The notes under the pieces are model-generated. The model saw only the letters and a list, made by a program, of their open reading frames with translations, was not told the DNA's origin and searched no databases. Positions 1 to 9,371 of a stretch of DNA of 64,000 nt are shown one piece after another. Every line of letters starts with the position of its first letter. Position 1 is the stretch's first letter. The stretch is taken from contig NZ_VFID01000002.1 of assembly GCF_006542425.1 (NCBI RefSeq), positions 1-64,000 of the forward strand, in the 5' to 3' direction. The stretch comes from Pseudoxanthomonas sp. z9. GTDB lineage: Bacteria > Pseudomonadota > Gammaproteobacteria > Xanthomonadales > Xanthomonadaceae. The translations under genes and the position numbers were made by a program.

Positions 1-1844
1 ACCAGCGAAGAGCCGGTGGCCACCTGGTCCACCGAGGCCTCAATCAGGCCCTTGATTTCCTTGGCGGCGTTGGCGCTGCGCTGGGCCAGGGTGCGCACCT
101 CCGAGGCCACCACCGCGAAGCCGCGGCCCTGTTCGCCGGCACGGGCGGCTTCCACCGCTGCATTGAGGGCCAGGATGTTGGTCTGGAAGGCGATGCCGTC
201 GATGACGGCGATGATTTCGGCAATCTTGCGCGAGGCCGCTTCGATGTCGCGCATGGTGGTGACGACCTGGCCGACGACGTTGCCGCCCTGGGAGGCGACG
301 GAAGCCGCGCCGATGGCCAACTGGTTGGCCTGGCGGGCCGAGTCGGCGTTCTGGCGCACGGTGGAGGTCAGTTCCTCCATGGAGGCAGCGGTTTCTTCCA
401 GGTTGGCGGCCTGCTGCTCGGTGCGGCGGGACAGGTCGGCGTTGCCCGAAGCAATCTCGCCGGCGGCGGTGTTGATGGCGGTGGAGGCGTCCTGAATCCG
501 GCTGACGATGTCGGTGAGCTGGGCGACGGTGGCGTTGGCGTCGTCGCGCATGCGGGCGAACACGCCGTGGAAGTCGCCGTCCATGCGGGTGGTCAAATCG
601 CCGCGGGCGATGGCCTGCAACAGCTGCGACAGCTGGCCGAGGTTGGTGTCGCTGACCGCCATCATCGCGTTCAGGCCGTCGATCATCACCCGGAAATCGT
701 GCTCGAAGCGCTGCGCATCGCCGCGCTGGCTGAAATCGCCCACGGCCGCGGCGGCCGCCAGGCGCTTGATCTCGCCATTGATGGCCGACAGGCTGGCCTT
801 GGCGCGATCCATCGACTCGTGCAGCATCGCCCGCTGGCCGGGCAGGCGGCGCGCGTCCTGCGAGAGATCGCCCGCCGCGTAGCGGTTGAGGATGGCGATG
901 GCGTCGACGATGGCATCCAGGTGCTCGAACATCATCGTGTTGATGCCGCGCGCCAGGTCGCCGTATACGCCGGGGAAATCCTCCGACACGCGCTGGGAGA
1001 TGTTCTCGCCGGCGTGCATGTGGACCATGTGCTGGGTCTCGTCGGAAAACCGGCGCAGCATCTTCATCATCTCGTCGGTGGAGGCGAGCATCTGGCCCAG
1101 TTCGTCGCGGTGTCCGCGTTCGACCTTGACCGACAGATCGCCACGGGACACCGCGTTCACCGCGCGCACGACCTGGCCCAGCGGGCCGGTGATGGAGCGG
1201 GTGATGGCGATGGCCAGGAACACCGCCAGCAGCACCGCCACGCCCAGGCCGACGCACATCGCCAGCACGGTGCGCGAGTAGGCGCGCTCGGAAGCGGCGA
1301 CTTCCGCCGCCAGGTTGTCCACGTTGTACTGCGACAGCGCCTTGAGCTGGTTGAACAGTTCGCGGCGCAGGAAGCGCGACTCGTTGGTGGAGATGGCTTT
1401 CGCGGCCTCGAAGTCATCGGCCGCCACCGCCGCCGAGATGCGGTCGTGCGCTTCGAAATAGGCGGCGCGCGCCTTCTTCACCTTCTCGTAGATCGCCTTC
1501 TCCTTGGCGGTGGATTCGGTGGGAATGGCGTTGTACGCCGCCTCCTCGGTATCGATCAGCTTGCGGGTGTCGGCCAGCTTCTTCTCGTAGTCGGCGATTT
1601 CTTCCGGCTGGCCCTGCTTGGTCAGCTGCGACTGCTCGTAGGTGCGGTACTCGCCGAGCTGGGCGCGCATTTCGCCCAGGTGCTGGACCGCGGGCATCCA
1701 GTTCTCGTTGACGGCGAGCATCTGCGCGTTGGCCACCGACAGCCGCCACAGCGACAGGGCGCCCAGCAGGACGGTGAGGATCACGGTGACGGTGAAGGCC
1801 ACCGCCAGCTTGCGGGCGATCGGCAGGTTGCGGAACCAGTTCAT
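1..1844 (-). CDS. Methyl-accepting chemotaxis protein (3' end outside window)
   Basis: Transmembrane chemoreceptor that signals through CheA/CheW. The ATG at 1844 gives [13 protein letters not shown], followed by a first membrane helix (about residues 12-33), a periplasmic four-helix-bundle sensor region (about 34-188), a second membrane helix (about 190-216), and a HAMP domain starting TRSITGPLG. One or two more HAMP-like repeats follow, then the cytoplasmic signalling hairpin, with the conserved tip [20 protein letters not shown] visible. About 614 codons are present and the gene runs off the left edge with no stop. A sigma-28 promoter lies upstream (1929-1955), so it is probably its own FliA-dependent unit. 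The ligand cannot be read from the sequence. Family call is certain. Confidence 0.96.
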   Translation of the reverse strand, partial: MNWFRNLPIARKLAVAFTVTVILTVLLGALSLWRLSVANAQMLAVNENWMPAVQHLGEMRAQLGEYRTYEQSQLTKQGQPEEIADYEKKLADTRKLIDTEEAAYNAIPTESTAKEKAIYEKVKKARAAYFEAHDRISAAVAADDFEAAKAISTNESRFLRRELFNQLKALSQYNVDNLAAEVAASERAYSRTVLAMCVGLGVAVLLAVFLAIAITRSITGPLGQVVRAVNAVSRGDLSVKVERGHRDELGQMLASTDEMMKMLRRFSDETQHMVHMHAGENISQRVSEDFPGVYGDLARGINTMMFEHLDAIVDAIAILNRYAAGDLSQDARRLPGQRAMLHESMDRAKASLSAINGEIKRLAAAAAVGDFSQRGDAQRFEHDFRVMIDGLNAMMAVSDTNLGQLSQLLQAIARGDLTTRMDGDFHGVFARMRDDANATVAQLTDIVSRIQDASTAINTAAGEIASGNADLSRRTEQQAANLEETAASMEELTSTVRQNADSARQANQLAIGAASVASQGGNVVGQVVTTMRDIEAASRKIAEIIAVIDGIAFQTNILALNAAVEAARAGEQGRGFAVVASEVRTLAQRSANAAKEIKGLIEASVDQVATGSSL

Positions 1845-1928
1845 TGCTTGCTTCTCTCTCCAGGAGGAACGGCGCGCGGAGCCTCCCCGTGTGGCCGGGC
1901 GCGTCGGTGACGGAATGTCATGCCGCTA

Positions 1929-1955
1929 CTAGCGGCGGCACCGCCTGAAACTTGA
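1929..1955 (-). promoter_or_regulatory. Sigma-28 (FliA) promoter of the MCP gene
   Basis: On the minus strand TCAAGTTT, an 11-base spacer, then GCCGCTAG. The consensus is TAAAGTTT-N11-GCCGATAA. It lies about 85 bases before the MCP start codon. Confidence 0.7.
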
Positions 1956-2037
1956 CGGTGCGTTGGTCGTAAGGGCGCGCCCGACGTCGAAACGTCGGCG
2001 CCGCGCCCCTGCGCGGCGTGCGGCCGGGCGGGGTGAA

Positions 2038-3258
2038 TCAGAAATAGAACTGCGCGCGCAGTTGCAGGAGGCGCGGATCCGCACGACGTCCGGCCCGCTG
2101 GGCGTCCACCCGGGTCAGGTTGGCCTGCAGGCGGAAGTAGCGGTTGAGATAGGCGTTCACGCCCAGCGTCCAGTTGTTTTCGCGGCCGCCGCGGATGCCG
2201 TCGTTGTCCAGATCGATGCGGCTGTGGCGCAGCAGCAGTTCCCAGGCGCCGTAGGCATGCGCGGGCACCGGATTGGCGACGTTGCCGGCGTTGTAGGTGC
2301 GCGATTCGCCGGTGATCAGCCAACTGCCCGTGACATACCAGCCATCGGCGGAGTAGCCGCGCAGGCCCGCGTCGCGGGTGGTCCGCTGGCGCAGGTACTC
2401 GCCCTGCAGGGACCAGGGGCCTTCGATCCACAGCGCTTCCACGCCTTCGCGGCGGATGCGGTCCACCCGGCTCAGGCTGCCCGAATCGACCAGCCGCGTA
2501 TCGGTGAGCGCGGTCTCCGGACGCGCGCGCCAGCGCACGCTCGGCAGCACGGTCTGGCCGCGTCCATTCACTTCGCTGTGCGGATGCTCCTCCGATGCCG
2601 ACAGCCCCAGGTGCAGCACATGGCCGGCCTGCTTGCGCGGCGTCCACGCGGCGCGCGCGGCGAGGGTGGTGCCGGGATTGTTGCCCTGCAGGTCGTTGCC
2701 GAAGAAGTAGCCGAGGTTCCACAGATAGGCGGGGCGCTCGAACGCCCATTCCGCGCCGACGCGACGGCTTTCATAGAACGCCTGGGTCGGCAGCGCGTTC
2801 TCCAGGAAGCTGCCGGCGCGGGTGGAGGTATAGCCCTCGAAACCCACCGGCAGCTTGAACTGGCCGATGCGCAGCTTGCCGGCATCGTGGCCGAACAGCG
2901 CCTTGGTTTCCACCCGCAACGCCACGTCCATCCAGGTGTCGGCATGGAAGTCGTAGCTGACCGCGACGTCGTAGAAGCCCTTGCGCTTGAGGGTGAAGCC
3001 GAATTCCTTGCGGCGGAAGTCCTCGTCGTCCTCCAGCGCGGTGGCGGCGCCATAACCGTCGCCATCGAAACGGACGAGGTCATAGGCGTAGTTGCCGGTG
3101 GCCGCCAGTTCGGTGCCGTTGGCGAATGCGATGCGCGGGGGCCACGGTTTGAGCTGCGCGCCGGTGGTGTCGCCTTCGGCGGCGGACGCGGGCGGGATGG
3201 AAAAGGCCAACAGCGGGATCAGGGCAAGGAAAAGGCGGGAAACGACGGCGGATTTCAT
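2038..3258 (-). CDS. Phosphate-selective porin O/P-type outer membrane protein
   Basis: Outer-membrane beta-barrel porin of the OprO/OprP-like type (406 aa). The ATG at 3258 is chosen because it opens a clean signal peptide, MKSAVVSRLFLALIPLLAFS, ending SAA; an upstream start at 3315 would add 19 residues before it. The body is a string of amphipathic strands rich in aromatic residues and closes with a C-terminal Phe (AQFYF), the outer-membrane assembly signal. Substrate specificity is not readable. It sits between cheA and an MCP on the same strand, an unusual place for a porin, and no obvious Shine-Dalgarno or sigma-28 promoter precedes it. Confidence 0.82.
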   Translation of the reverse strand: MKSAVVSRLFLALIPLLAFSIPPASAAEGDTTGAQLKPWPPRIAFANGTELAATGNYAYDLVRFDGDGYGAATALEDDEDFRRKEFGFTLKRKGFYDVAVSYDFHADTWMDVALRVETKALFGHDAGKLRIGQFKLPVGFEGYTSTRAGSFLENALPTQAFYESRRVGAEWAFERPAYLWNLGYFFGNDLQGNNPGTTLAARAAWTPRKQAGHVLHLGLSASEEHPHSEVNGRGQTVLPSVRWRARPETALTDTRLVDSGSLSRVDRIRREGVEALWIEGPWSLQGEYLRQRTTRDAGLRGYSADGWYVTGSWLITGESRTYNAGNVANPVPAHAYGAWELLLRHSRIDLDNDGIRGGRENNWTLGVNAYLNRYFRLQANLTRVDAQRAGRRADPRLLQLRAQFYF

Positions 3259-3350
3259 GATGGAAGGATCTGGCAAGCGCGCGCCTTGCGCGGCCACCCG
3301 GAGGCGGCCACGCATGCAGGCTGTGGTGGAGAGGAGAGGTGGCGGGACGA

Positions 3351-5324
3351 TCAGGCCGCTTGCGGCATGCGCAGCGAGCGCACCAGTCCACCCACGTCGA
3401 CGATGAGGGCGACGCGGCCGTCGCCCAGGATGGTGGCGCCGGAAATCCCGTCCACGCGCCGGTAGTTGTTCTCGAGGTTCTTGACCACGACCTGCTGCTG
3501 GCCGAGCAGTTCGTCCACTTCCAGCGCCAGCTTCTGGCCATCGCCCTCGACCACCACCACCAGCGGCTGCGCGGTGCGGGCGTGGCCGTAGCGATAGAAC
3601 TCGTTGAGCGACAGCAGCGGCAGGTATTCGCCGCGCACGCGCAGCACGCGGCCTTCGCCGGCCAGCGTGCGCACGTCCTCGGCCTGTGGCTGCAGCGCTT
3701 CCAGCACGTAGCCCAGCGGCAGGATCAGGGTTTCCTCGCCCACCGCGACGGTCATGCCGTCGAGGATGGCCAGGGTCAGCGGCAGCCGGATCACCACCCG
3801 GGTGCCGTGGCCGGCGCTGCTTTCCAGTTGCACTTCGCCGCCCAGCGCCTGGATGTTCCGGCGCACCACGTCCATGCCGACGCCGCGGCCGGACAGATCA
3901 GTGACCGCGTCGGCGGTGGAGAAGCCGGGTTGGAAGATCAGATCCCAGACCTGCGTGTCGGAAGGATTCTCCGGCACATGCAGGCCACGCTCGGCGGCCT
4001 TGGCCAGGATCCGCTCGCGGTTGAGGCCGCGGCCATCATCGCTGACCTCGATGACGATGTGGCCGCCCTGGTGCGAAGCGGCCAGGGTGATGGTGCCGGT
4101 TTCGTCCTTGCCCGCGTCGCGGCGGGTGTCGGGCATTTCCAGGCCGTGATCGATCGCGTTGCGGACCAGGTGCACCAGCGGATCGGCGATGCGCTCGATC
4201 AGGCCCTTGTCCAGTTCGGTGCCCTCGCCAATCGTGCGCAGGCGGACCTGCTTGCCCAGGCGCGAGGACAGGTCGCGGACGAGGCGCGGGAAGCGGCGGA
4301 ACACCGCGTCCACGGGCAGCATGCGTACGCCAATCACCGCTTCCTGCAGATCGCGGGTATTGCGTTCCAGCAGATCCAGGCCGGCGAACAGGCGTTCGCA
4401 CTGCGCAGGATCCAGCAGGCCGGACACCTGCTTGAGCATCGCCTGGGTGATCACCAGTTCGCCGACCAGGTTGATCAGGCCATCGATCTTGTCGACGCTG
4501 ACGCGGATCGAACTCTCGGCGGCGTCGTTGCCGGCGGCCGCGGGCGTGGCGGCACCGGCGTTTCCGGAGGCGGCGAGGGCGATGGCCTCGATCGGAGCGG
4601 GCGGCGCGGCGATCGCGGCGGGGATCGGCTGGATGTCCAGTTCGCAGTCATCGACGACCCAGGCGAAGGCTTCCTCGACGGCGGTGCGCGGCACCGGACC
4701 GAGCAGGCCGAGATCCCAGGCCAGATAGGCTTCCAGCGGATCCATCTGCTCGAAGCCGGGCAGGCGATCGATCCGGCAGGCGACTTCCAGCGGCGCCAGG
4801 TGCTCCAGTTCGCGCAGGATCCGCAGCGGATCGTTGCCGGTCATGAACAGCGAGGGTGCCGGGGTGAAGCCGATGCGCCAACCTTCCGGCGCGGCGTCCT
4901 TGGCCACCGGGGCGGCGCTGGTGGCGGACGCGCCGTCGCCGGACAGCACCGCGGTCAGGCGCGCGTGCACGTCCTTCACCGCGGCGGGATCGGCGGGATG
5001 GCCGTGCTCGGCCTCGGCCAGCAGGCTGCGCAGCACGTCCACCGACGCCAGCATCGCGTCAATCGCCGGGGTGGCGACCTCGCGCTTGCCGGCGCGCAGC
5101 TCGTCCAACAGCGTTTCCAGCACGTGGGTCAGGCCGGCGACCGCATCGAAGCCGAAGGTGGCCGCGCCACCCTTGATGGAATGCGCGGCGCGGAAGATCG
5201 AATTGATCAGCTCGCCGTCGCGGTTGCCCTGCTCCAGTTGCAGCAGGCCCGCTTCCATTGCCTCCAGCCCTTCGCGGCTTTCCTCGAAGAAGGTGGCGTG
5301 GAAGCGTTGCATGTCCATGTTCAT
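3351..5324 (-). CDS. cheA: Chemotaxis histidine kinase CheA (copy 1)
   Basis: Hybrid-less CheA kinase of 657 aa. Order of domains: P1 Hpt with phospho-acceptor His48 in AAHSIKGG; a middle response-regulator-binding region (about 150-240, WRIGFTPAPSLF); P3 dimerisation helix pair (VDKIDGLINLVGELVITQ); P4 ATPase with N box LVHLVRNAIDHGLE, G1 DDGRGLN and G2 SGRGVGMDVV; C-terminal P5 CheW-like domain. It lacks the DEFEALLDQLHGG motif of the second CheA (10250-12094), so the two are not duplicates. It follows cheY (5380) with a 55-base gap and no promoter of its own, so it is probably read from the sigma-28 promoter before the STAS gene. CheW, CheR, CheD and CheB are not in the window and are probably beyond the left edge. 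Confidence 0.96.
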   Translation of the reverse strand: MNMDMQRFHATFFEESREGLEAMEAGLLQLEQGNRDGELINSIFRAAHSIKGGAATFGFDAVAGLTHVLETLLDELRAGKREVATPAIDAMLASVDVLRSLLAEAEHGHPADPAAVKDVHARLTAVLSGDGASATSAAPVAKDAAPEGWRIGFTPAPSLFMTGNDPLRILRELEHLAPLEVACRIDRLPGFEQMDPLEAYLAWDLGLLGPVPRTAVEEAFAWVVDDCELDIQPIPAAIAAPPAPIEAIALAASGNAGAATPAAAGNDAAESSIRVSVDKIDGLINLVGELVITQAMLKQVSGLLDPAQCERLFAGLDLLERNTRDLQEAVIGVRMLPVDAVFRRFPRLVRDLSSRLGKQVRLRTIGEGTELDKGLIERIADPLVHLVRNAIDHGLEMPDTRRDAGKDETGTITLAASHQGGHIVIEVSDDGRGLNRERILAKAAERGLHVPENPSDTQVWDLIFQPGFSTADAVTDLSGRGVGMDVVRRNIQALGGEVQLESSAGHGTRVVIRLPLTLAILDGMTVAVGEETLILPLGYVLEALQPQAEDVRTLAGEGRVLRVRGEYLPLLSLNEFYRYGHARTAQPLVVVVEGDGQKLALEVDELLGQQQVVVKNLENNYRRVDGISGATILGDGRVALIVDVGGLVRSLRMPQAA

Positions 5325-5379
5325 CGGTGCGGAACCCGGGCGGCGTCAGGAAAGTGCGGAAGTCGTGGAAGCGGGCGGA

Positions 5380-5745
5380 TCAGCCCAGGACTTTCTGGAT
5401 GGTGGCGACCAGTTGTTCCGGATTGAACGGCTTGACCAGCCAGCCGGTCGCGCCTGCCGCCTTGCCCTCGGCCTTCTTGTCGGCGGCCGATTCGGTGGTG
5501 AGCATCAGCAGCGGGGTGAACTTGTAGTCGGGCAGCCCGCGCAGGGCGCGGATCAGCGCGATGCCGTCCATGTTCGGCATGTTGACGTCGGTGACCACCG
5601 CGTTGAAGCGCTGTCCCTGCGCGCGTCCCAGGGCGACCTGGCCGTCCTCGGCCTCGTCCACGGCGTATCCGGCGGAGCTCAGGGCGAAGGCGACCATCTG
5701 GCGCATCGAGGCCGAATCGTCCACCACCAAAATACGTGCGCTCAT
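5380..5745 (-). CDS. cheY: CheY-type single-domain response regulator (copy 1)
   Basis: Receiver domain only (121 aa). Acid pocket Asp9-Asp10, phospho-acceptor Asp53 in VVTDVNMPNMDG, switch Thr83/Thr84 and Lys105 in WLVKPFN are all present. The ATG at 5745 overlaps the TGA of the upstream STAS gene as ATGA. It probably receives phosphate from the adjacent CheA (3351-5324). Whether it binds the flagellar switch or acts as a phosphate sink beside the CheY encoded with CheZ (12747-13145) cannot be told from sequence. Confidence 0.93.
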   Translation of the reverse strand: MSARILVVDDSASMRQMVAFALSSAGYAVDEAEDGQVALGRAQGQRFNAVVTDVNMPNMDGIALIRALRGLPDYKFTPLLMLTTESAADKKAEGKAAGATGWLVKPFNPEQLVATIQKVLG

Positions 5746-6053
5746 GCGGCGTTCTCCACAGTTTTCGAATCGTTGTTGTCGGAAGAGGAAAGACCCAGCC
5801 GGTCGGCCAGGCCCAGCAGGCGGGCGGCGTCGCGGAAGGCGGGGCTGCTGCCGGCGAAGGCGGTGGCGCGGCCGGCCTGCTCGCGTTCGCGGAAGAAGGT
5901 GCACAACACCTGCAGGCTGGCGGTGTGCACGCGCTGCACGGTCCCGGCATCCAGCAGCAGGGGCTGCGGCTGGGCCAGGTGCGGCACCAGTTGCTGCTTG
6001 AGATCGCTGGCGGCCTCGATGCCGAGGTCCGCGCCCAGGGGTACTGCGCTCAT
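5742..6053 (-). CDS. STAS-domain protein in the chemotaxis operon
   Basis: Small (103 aa) STAS-fold protein of the anti-sigma-factor-antagonist type. The segment DAGTVQRVHTASLQVL matches the STAS core, with Thr44 at the position of the phosphorylatable Ser/Thr and His in place of the usual Asp. The second of two adjacent ATGs (6053) is preferred because GGAG lies five bases upstream of it; 6056 is the alternative. STAS proteins are common beside cheY-cheA in Xanthomonas-like chemotaxis clusters, but their partner is not established here. First gene of the STAS-cheY-cheA unit, behind a sigma-28 promoter. Confidence 0.8.
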   Translation of the reverse strand: MSAVPLGADLGIEAASDLKQQLVPHLAQPQPLLLDAGTVQRVHTASLQVLCTFFREREQAGRATAFAGSSPAFRDAARLLGLADRLGLSSSDNNDSKTVENAA

Positions 6054-6082
6054 CATCGCTCCGATGGGTCGGTTCCTGCGTG

Positions 6083-6109
6083 GTATCGGCCGGACCGGGC
6101 CGGTCTTGA
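6083..6109 (-). promoter_or_regulatory. Sigma-28 (FliA) promoter of the STAS-cheY-cheA unit
   Basis: Minus strand TCAAGACC, 11-base spacer, GCCGATAC. Predicted start of transcription about 23 bases before the STAS ATG, leaving room for its GGAG ribosome site. Confidence 0.65.
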
Positions 6110-6176
6110 GCGGGTGCATGAAAAAGTGGGAAGTGCGTCGCGACTTGGGATGTGCCGTGGGAACGAACATGGATAG

Positions 6177-6322
6177 CCCCCTTTGCAAAAGGGGGCGGGC
6201 GAGCGCGTAGCGGTCGACGGGGGATTTGCTTGGCGCCAAGAGCAAATCCCCCTCGGTCCCCCTTTTTCAAAGGGGGAGGAAAAGCTCGGCTTTCCCGAAT
6301 CCCGAATCCCCAATCCCCGCTC
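6177..6322 (-). repeat. Heptad/poly-G hairpin element between parP and the STAS gene
   Basis: In the minus-strand transcript the parP stop is followed almost at once by GGGGATTGGGGATTCGGG (G-rich heptads, + strand about 6296-6319). Next come two inverted poly-C/poly-G blocks (CCCCCTTTGAAAAAGGGGG around 6261-6279 and a diverged partner around 6179-6198), with paired AGCAAATCCCCC/GGGGGATTTGCT segments inside. The same inner blocks recur at 13265-13400 and 24192-24233. No coding potential. Confidence 0.75.
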
Positions 6323-7612
6323 TCAGCCCAACAACTCCGAAGCATCCAGCAAAATCACCGTCCGCCCGGAAAGCCGGGCGACGCCGCGAAACAATGGATG
6401 GGTGATGCGGCACATGCGGGTATTGTCCGGCGGTTCGATCTGCTGCTCGGTGAGGCGGGTGACGTCCTCCACCGCGGAGACGCGCAGGCCGAGGATTTCG
6501 CCGTTTTCCTCCAGCACCACGATGCGCACCTGGCTGTCAGGGGCGATTTCGGCGCGGCCCAGGTACAGGCCCAGGTCGATCACCGGCACCACCTGGCCGC
6601 GCAGGTTCATCACACCCAGCATGTGCGTGGCCGCGCCGCGCAGCGGCAGCAGGGTGGCCGGCAGGACGACTTCCTGCACCTTCAGCAGTTCCAGTGCGTA
6701 GTGCTGGTCGTCGCAGCGCATCCGCAGCCAGCGGGTGGTGCGGTCGCTGGCGCGCCGGCGCTCGCCGTGCGGTGAGCTGGCCGGGGCGTCGTCCTCGTCG
6801 TCGCGTTGTCTCTGCAGCATGTCGAACACCGGCTTGGCGTAGGCGGGAATGGCGGGCGACGAGGATGCGGGACGCGCGGGGGGCGGTGGCGCCGGTCGGG
6901 ACGGAACGGTGGCCGGCGCGGGTGCCGCGGCGACGGACATTGGCGCGGGCGGAGTCGGCTCGGCCTGCGCCGTCGCGGCAACGGCGGGCGCCTGTGCGCC
7001 GGGCGCCGCGCCGCCGTGCAACTGGTCCAGCAGCGCCTCGAATTCGTCGTCGGTGATCAGATCCGCCGCGGCCATCGGCGCCATCGCGGGCGCTGCCGCC
7101 GGCGCGCGCTCGGCCGGCGGGATTTCGAGCGGTCCTTGTTCGATGGATACGGATTCGGGGGACATGGATTCCACGGACACGGATTCGGCGGCACTGGTTT
7201 CCACGACCACGACTTCGACGGCCACGGGCGCGATGCCGATGGCGGGCGCCTGCGCGACGGCCGTTGGCGCGGCCTCGACCTGCTGGAGCGCGAGGACGGC
7301 ATCGGGATCGTCGGCCACCGCGATGCCGCGCGTGGTGGCGAGCAGGCGTTCCAGGACTTCCTCGTGCAACGGATCGAATGGCTCGGCGCCGTCGTGCGCG
7401 TGCGACAGGGAAGATTCCGTTCCGGCGGCCAGGGCCAGGACCGCGGGTATTTCCGGCGCTGGGGCGTCCGCCTGCGGCGGGGCGACCGGATTCACCACCG
7501 CCAGCAAAGGTGGCGGCGATGGCGGCGTGGCGACGGCCGGGGTGATCGCGGGCGCGACATCGCCGCCCAGCAGGTCCCGCAGGTAATCGTCCAGCGCCGG
7601 CTGCGCGTTCAC
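6323..7612 (-). CDS. parP: ParP-like CheW-domain protein (chemotaxis array polar localisation)
   Basis: Protein of 429 aa: a long low-complexity Ala/Pro/Val-rich N-terminal part and a C-terminal CheW-like domain (about residues 293-429, with LRGQVVPVIDLGLYLG). At residues 187-201 it carries TDDEFEALLDQLHGG, which occurs twice in the CheA at 10250-12094. The start is GTG at 7612, overlapping the parC stop as GTGA; a longer reading upstream is only a shadow of parC. In polar flagellates such as Vibrio, ParP has a CheW-like array-integration domain and links CheA arrays to the ATPase ParC. Position directly after parC fits this role. Naming is by order and domain, so moderately sure. Confidence 0.85.
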   Translation of the reverse strand: MNAQPALDDYLRDLLGGDVAPAITPAVATPPSPPPLLAVVNPVAPPQADAPAPEIPAVLALAAGTESSLSHAHDGAEPFDPLHEEVLERLLATTRGIAVADDPDAVLALQQVEAAPTAVAQAPAIGIAPVAVEVVVVETSAAESVSVESMSPESVSIEQGPLEIPPAERAPAAAPAMAPMAAADLITDDEFEALLDQLHGGAAPGAQAPAVAATAQAEPTPPAPMSVAAAPAPATVPSRPAPPPPARPASSSPAIPAYAKPVFDMLQRQRDDEDDAPASSPHGERRRASDRTTRWLRMRCDDQHYALELLKVQEVVLPATLLPLRGAATHMLGVMNLRGQVVPVIDLGLYLGRAEIAPDSQVRIVVLEENGEILGLRVSAVEDVTRLTEQQIEPPDNTRMCRITHPLFRGVARLSGRTVILLDASELLG

Positions 7613-8391
7613 GCGGCCTGCTCCATCTGCACGCGGTCGCTGGCCAGCAGCCAATCGAGCGCGCGGCGATACGCGGACAGGCCGCGGCCGGGGTACTGGC
7701 CGGCCGACAGCGGCTTGACCAGTTCGTCGACGCTGCAGATGCGGGTGTCGTTGGGAATGGCGTCGTCCCACACGCGATCGCCGTGGGTTTCCTGCATCTG
7801 CCGCAGGGTGTCGTTGCCGGTGCGGGTGCGCTTGTCGTGCAGGGTCGGCAGGACCGAGGCCGGCAGCGGGCGCCGACGCGAGCGTTCGATCATGTCCACG
7901 GTCCGGCACATGCCGTTGAGGCCATGCAGCGCCAGCGGTTCGGTCTGGGTCGGGATGATCACGCGATCGGCCGCCGCCAGCGCGTTGACCATCAGCAGGC
8001 CTAGCGTGGGCGGGCAGTCGAACAGCACGTAGTCGTAGTCCTGGCCGCCGCGCGCCAGCGCGTTGGCCAGCGCCATGCCCAGCCCGGGCTGGGTGGCGCT
8101 GCGGCGTTCCAGCGTGGCCAGTGCGGTCTGCGCGGCGACGAAGGACAGGTTGTCGATGCCCGTCTCGCGCACCAGCGGGCCCAGCTCCGCGGTCGGCTGG
8201 TCGAACAGATCCAGCACGCCGGCCGGGGCCGGTTCGGCGAGCAGGCCGAAGGCGCGGGTCAGCGAGGAGTGCGGATCCAGATCCATCAGCAGGACGCGCT
8301 GGCCGCGCATCGCCAGGCCGCGGCCCAGCGCCAGGGTGGTGGTGGTCTTGCCCACGCCGCCCTTCTGGTTGGCGATTGCCCACACGCGCAT
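7609..8391 (-). CDS. parC: ParA-family ATPase ParC (chemotaxis array positioning)
   Basis: ParA/MinD-type ATPase of 260 aa. Deviant Walker A KGGVGKT at residues 10-16, DLDPHSS as Walker A' and LFDCPPTLG as Walker B. The ATG at 8391 shares one base with the motD stop (TGATG). ParA homologues found after motCD in polarly flagellated gammaproteobacteria place the chemotaxis arrays at the cell pole (ParC of Vibrio). It is not a chromosome partition protein: no parB or parS lies beside it. Confidence 0.88.
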   Translation of the reverse strand: MRVWAIANQKGGVGKTTTTLALGRGLAMRGQRVLLMDLDPHSSLTRAFGLLAEPAPAGVLDLFDQPTAELGPLVRETGIDNLSFVAAQTALATLERRSATQPGLGMALANALARGGQDYDYVLFDCPPTLGLLMVNALAAADRVIIPTQTEPLALHGLNGMCRTVDMIERSRRRPLPASVLPTLHDKRTRTGNDTLRQMQETHGDRVWDDAIPNDTRICSVDELVKPLSAGQYPGRGLSAYRRALDWLLASDRVQMEQAA

Positions 8392-9359
8392 CAGTTGGAT
8401 CCTCCTTCAAGGGTGGGCGCCATCGCGTCGGCGTCGGCGGCCGTCGCGGGCGTCAGTGTTTCGGCCTGCGCCGGCGCGACCGCCGGCAGCGCGGGCGCGG
8501 CGGCAATCGCCGGCAGCGATCCGCCCGGTGCGTGTTCGCCCTCGCTGGCCAGGATCACCAGCAGTACCCGGCGGTTGCTGTTGCGGCCTTCCACGGTGGC
8601 GTTGTCGCCGATCGGACGGAACTCGCCGTAGCCGATCATCGCCAGTCGTTCCGGCGGAATGCCGTCGCGCACGAACAGGTGCACCACGCTGGCCGCGCGC
8701 GCCGCGGACAGTTCCCAGTTGGACGGGAACTGGTAGGTCCGGATCGGGCGGTCGTCGGTATAGCCTTCCACGCGCACGCCATTGGGCACGCCGGCCAGCA
8801 CGTCGGCGAGGCTGGAGACGGTGCTCTGCGCGGCCGGTTCCAGCGCGGCCGAACCGGTGGCGAACAGGATGTCGCTGTTGATCTGCACTTCCAGCCAGAG
8901 TTCGGCGCGGCGCACCACCACCAGCTTCTGGTCGACCAGTGGCGCCAGCGCCTTCTCGATGTTGTCGGCGATGGTGTCCAGTTGCTGGTGGGCGTTCTGC
9001 ATGCCCTTGGCATCCACGCTCATGTTCATCTGCGAGGCCATTGCCGCCAGCAGGGTGACGTTGGGCGCGGGCGAGGGCGCGGACGGCCCCTGCTTGGCGC
9101 CGGACTTGATCGGCGAGGGCCGATCGAAATCGGCGCCCTGCAGCTGATGGTTGCCGACCTGGACCGGATTGATCGTGCGCGGCGCGCCGCCGAACGCGGC
9201 GGTGAGCGCATCGGCCATCACCCGGTACTTGCCCTCGTTGAGGGTGGAGATGGCATACATGACCACGAAGAAGGCCAGCAGCAGCGTCATCAGGTCGGCA
9301 TAGGGAATGGCCCAGGCCTCGTGGTTGACATGTTCCTCGTGGGATTTCCGGCGTGCCAT
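8391..9359 (-). CDS. motD: Flagellar stator protein MotD (MotB family)
   Basis: Peptidoglycan-anchored half of the MotC/MotD stator, 322 aa. Short cytoplasmic N-terminus, one membrane helix with the proton-binding Asp22 (AIPYADLMTLLLAFFV), plug/linker, and an OmpA-like peptidoglycan-binding domain (about 165-275, VEGYTDDRPI and NRRVLLVI). A proline/alanine-rich tail of about 45 residues follows. It starts 12 bases after motC stops and is co-transcribed with it. The first base of the parC start codon is the last base of its stop codon. Confidence 0.94.
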   Translation of the reverse strand: MARRKSHEEHVNHEAWAIPYADLMTLLLAFFVVMYAISTLNEGKYRVMADALTAAFGGAPRTINPVQVGNHQLQGADFDRPSPIKSGAKQGPSAPSPAPNVTLLAAMASQMNMSVDAKGMQNAHQQLDTIADNIEKALAPLVDQKLVVVRRAELWLEVQINSDILFATGSAALEPAAQSTVSSLADVLAGVPNGVRVEGYTDDRPIRTYQFPSNWELSAARAASVVHLFVRDGIPPERLAMIGYGEFRPIGDNATVEGRNSNRRVLLVILASEGEHAPGGSLPAIAAAPALPAVAPAQAETLTPATAADADAMAPTLEGGSN

Positions 9360-9371
9360 GCGGGTGCCCGA

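Noticed and set aside
7609-8391. ParA homologue as a plasmid or chromosome partition gene
   Set aside because: No parB or parS; overlaps motD and parP, so it belongs to the chemotaxis array system.
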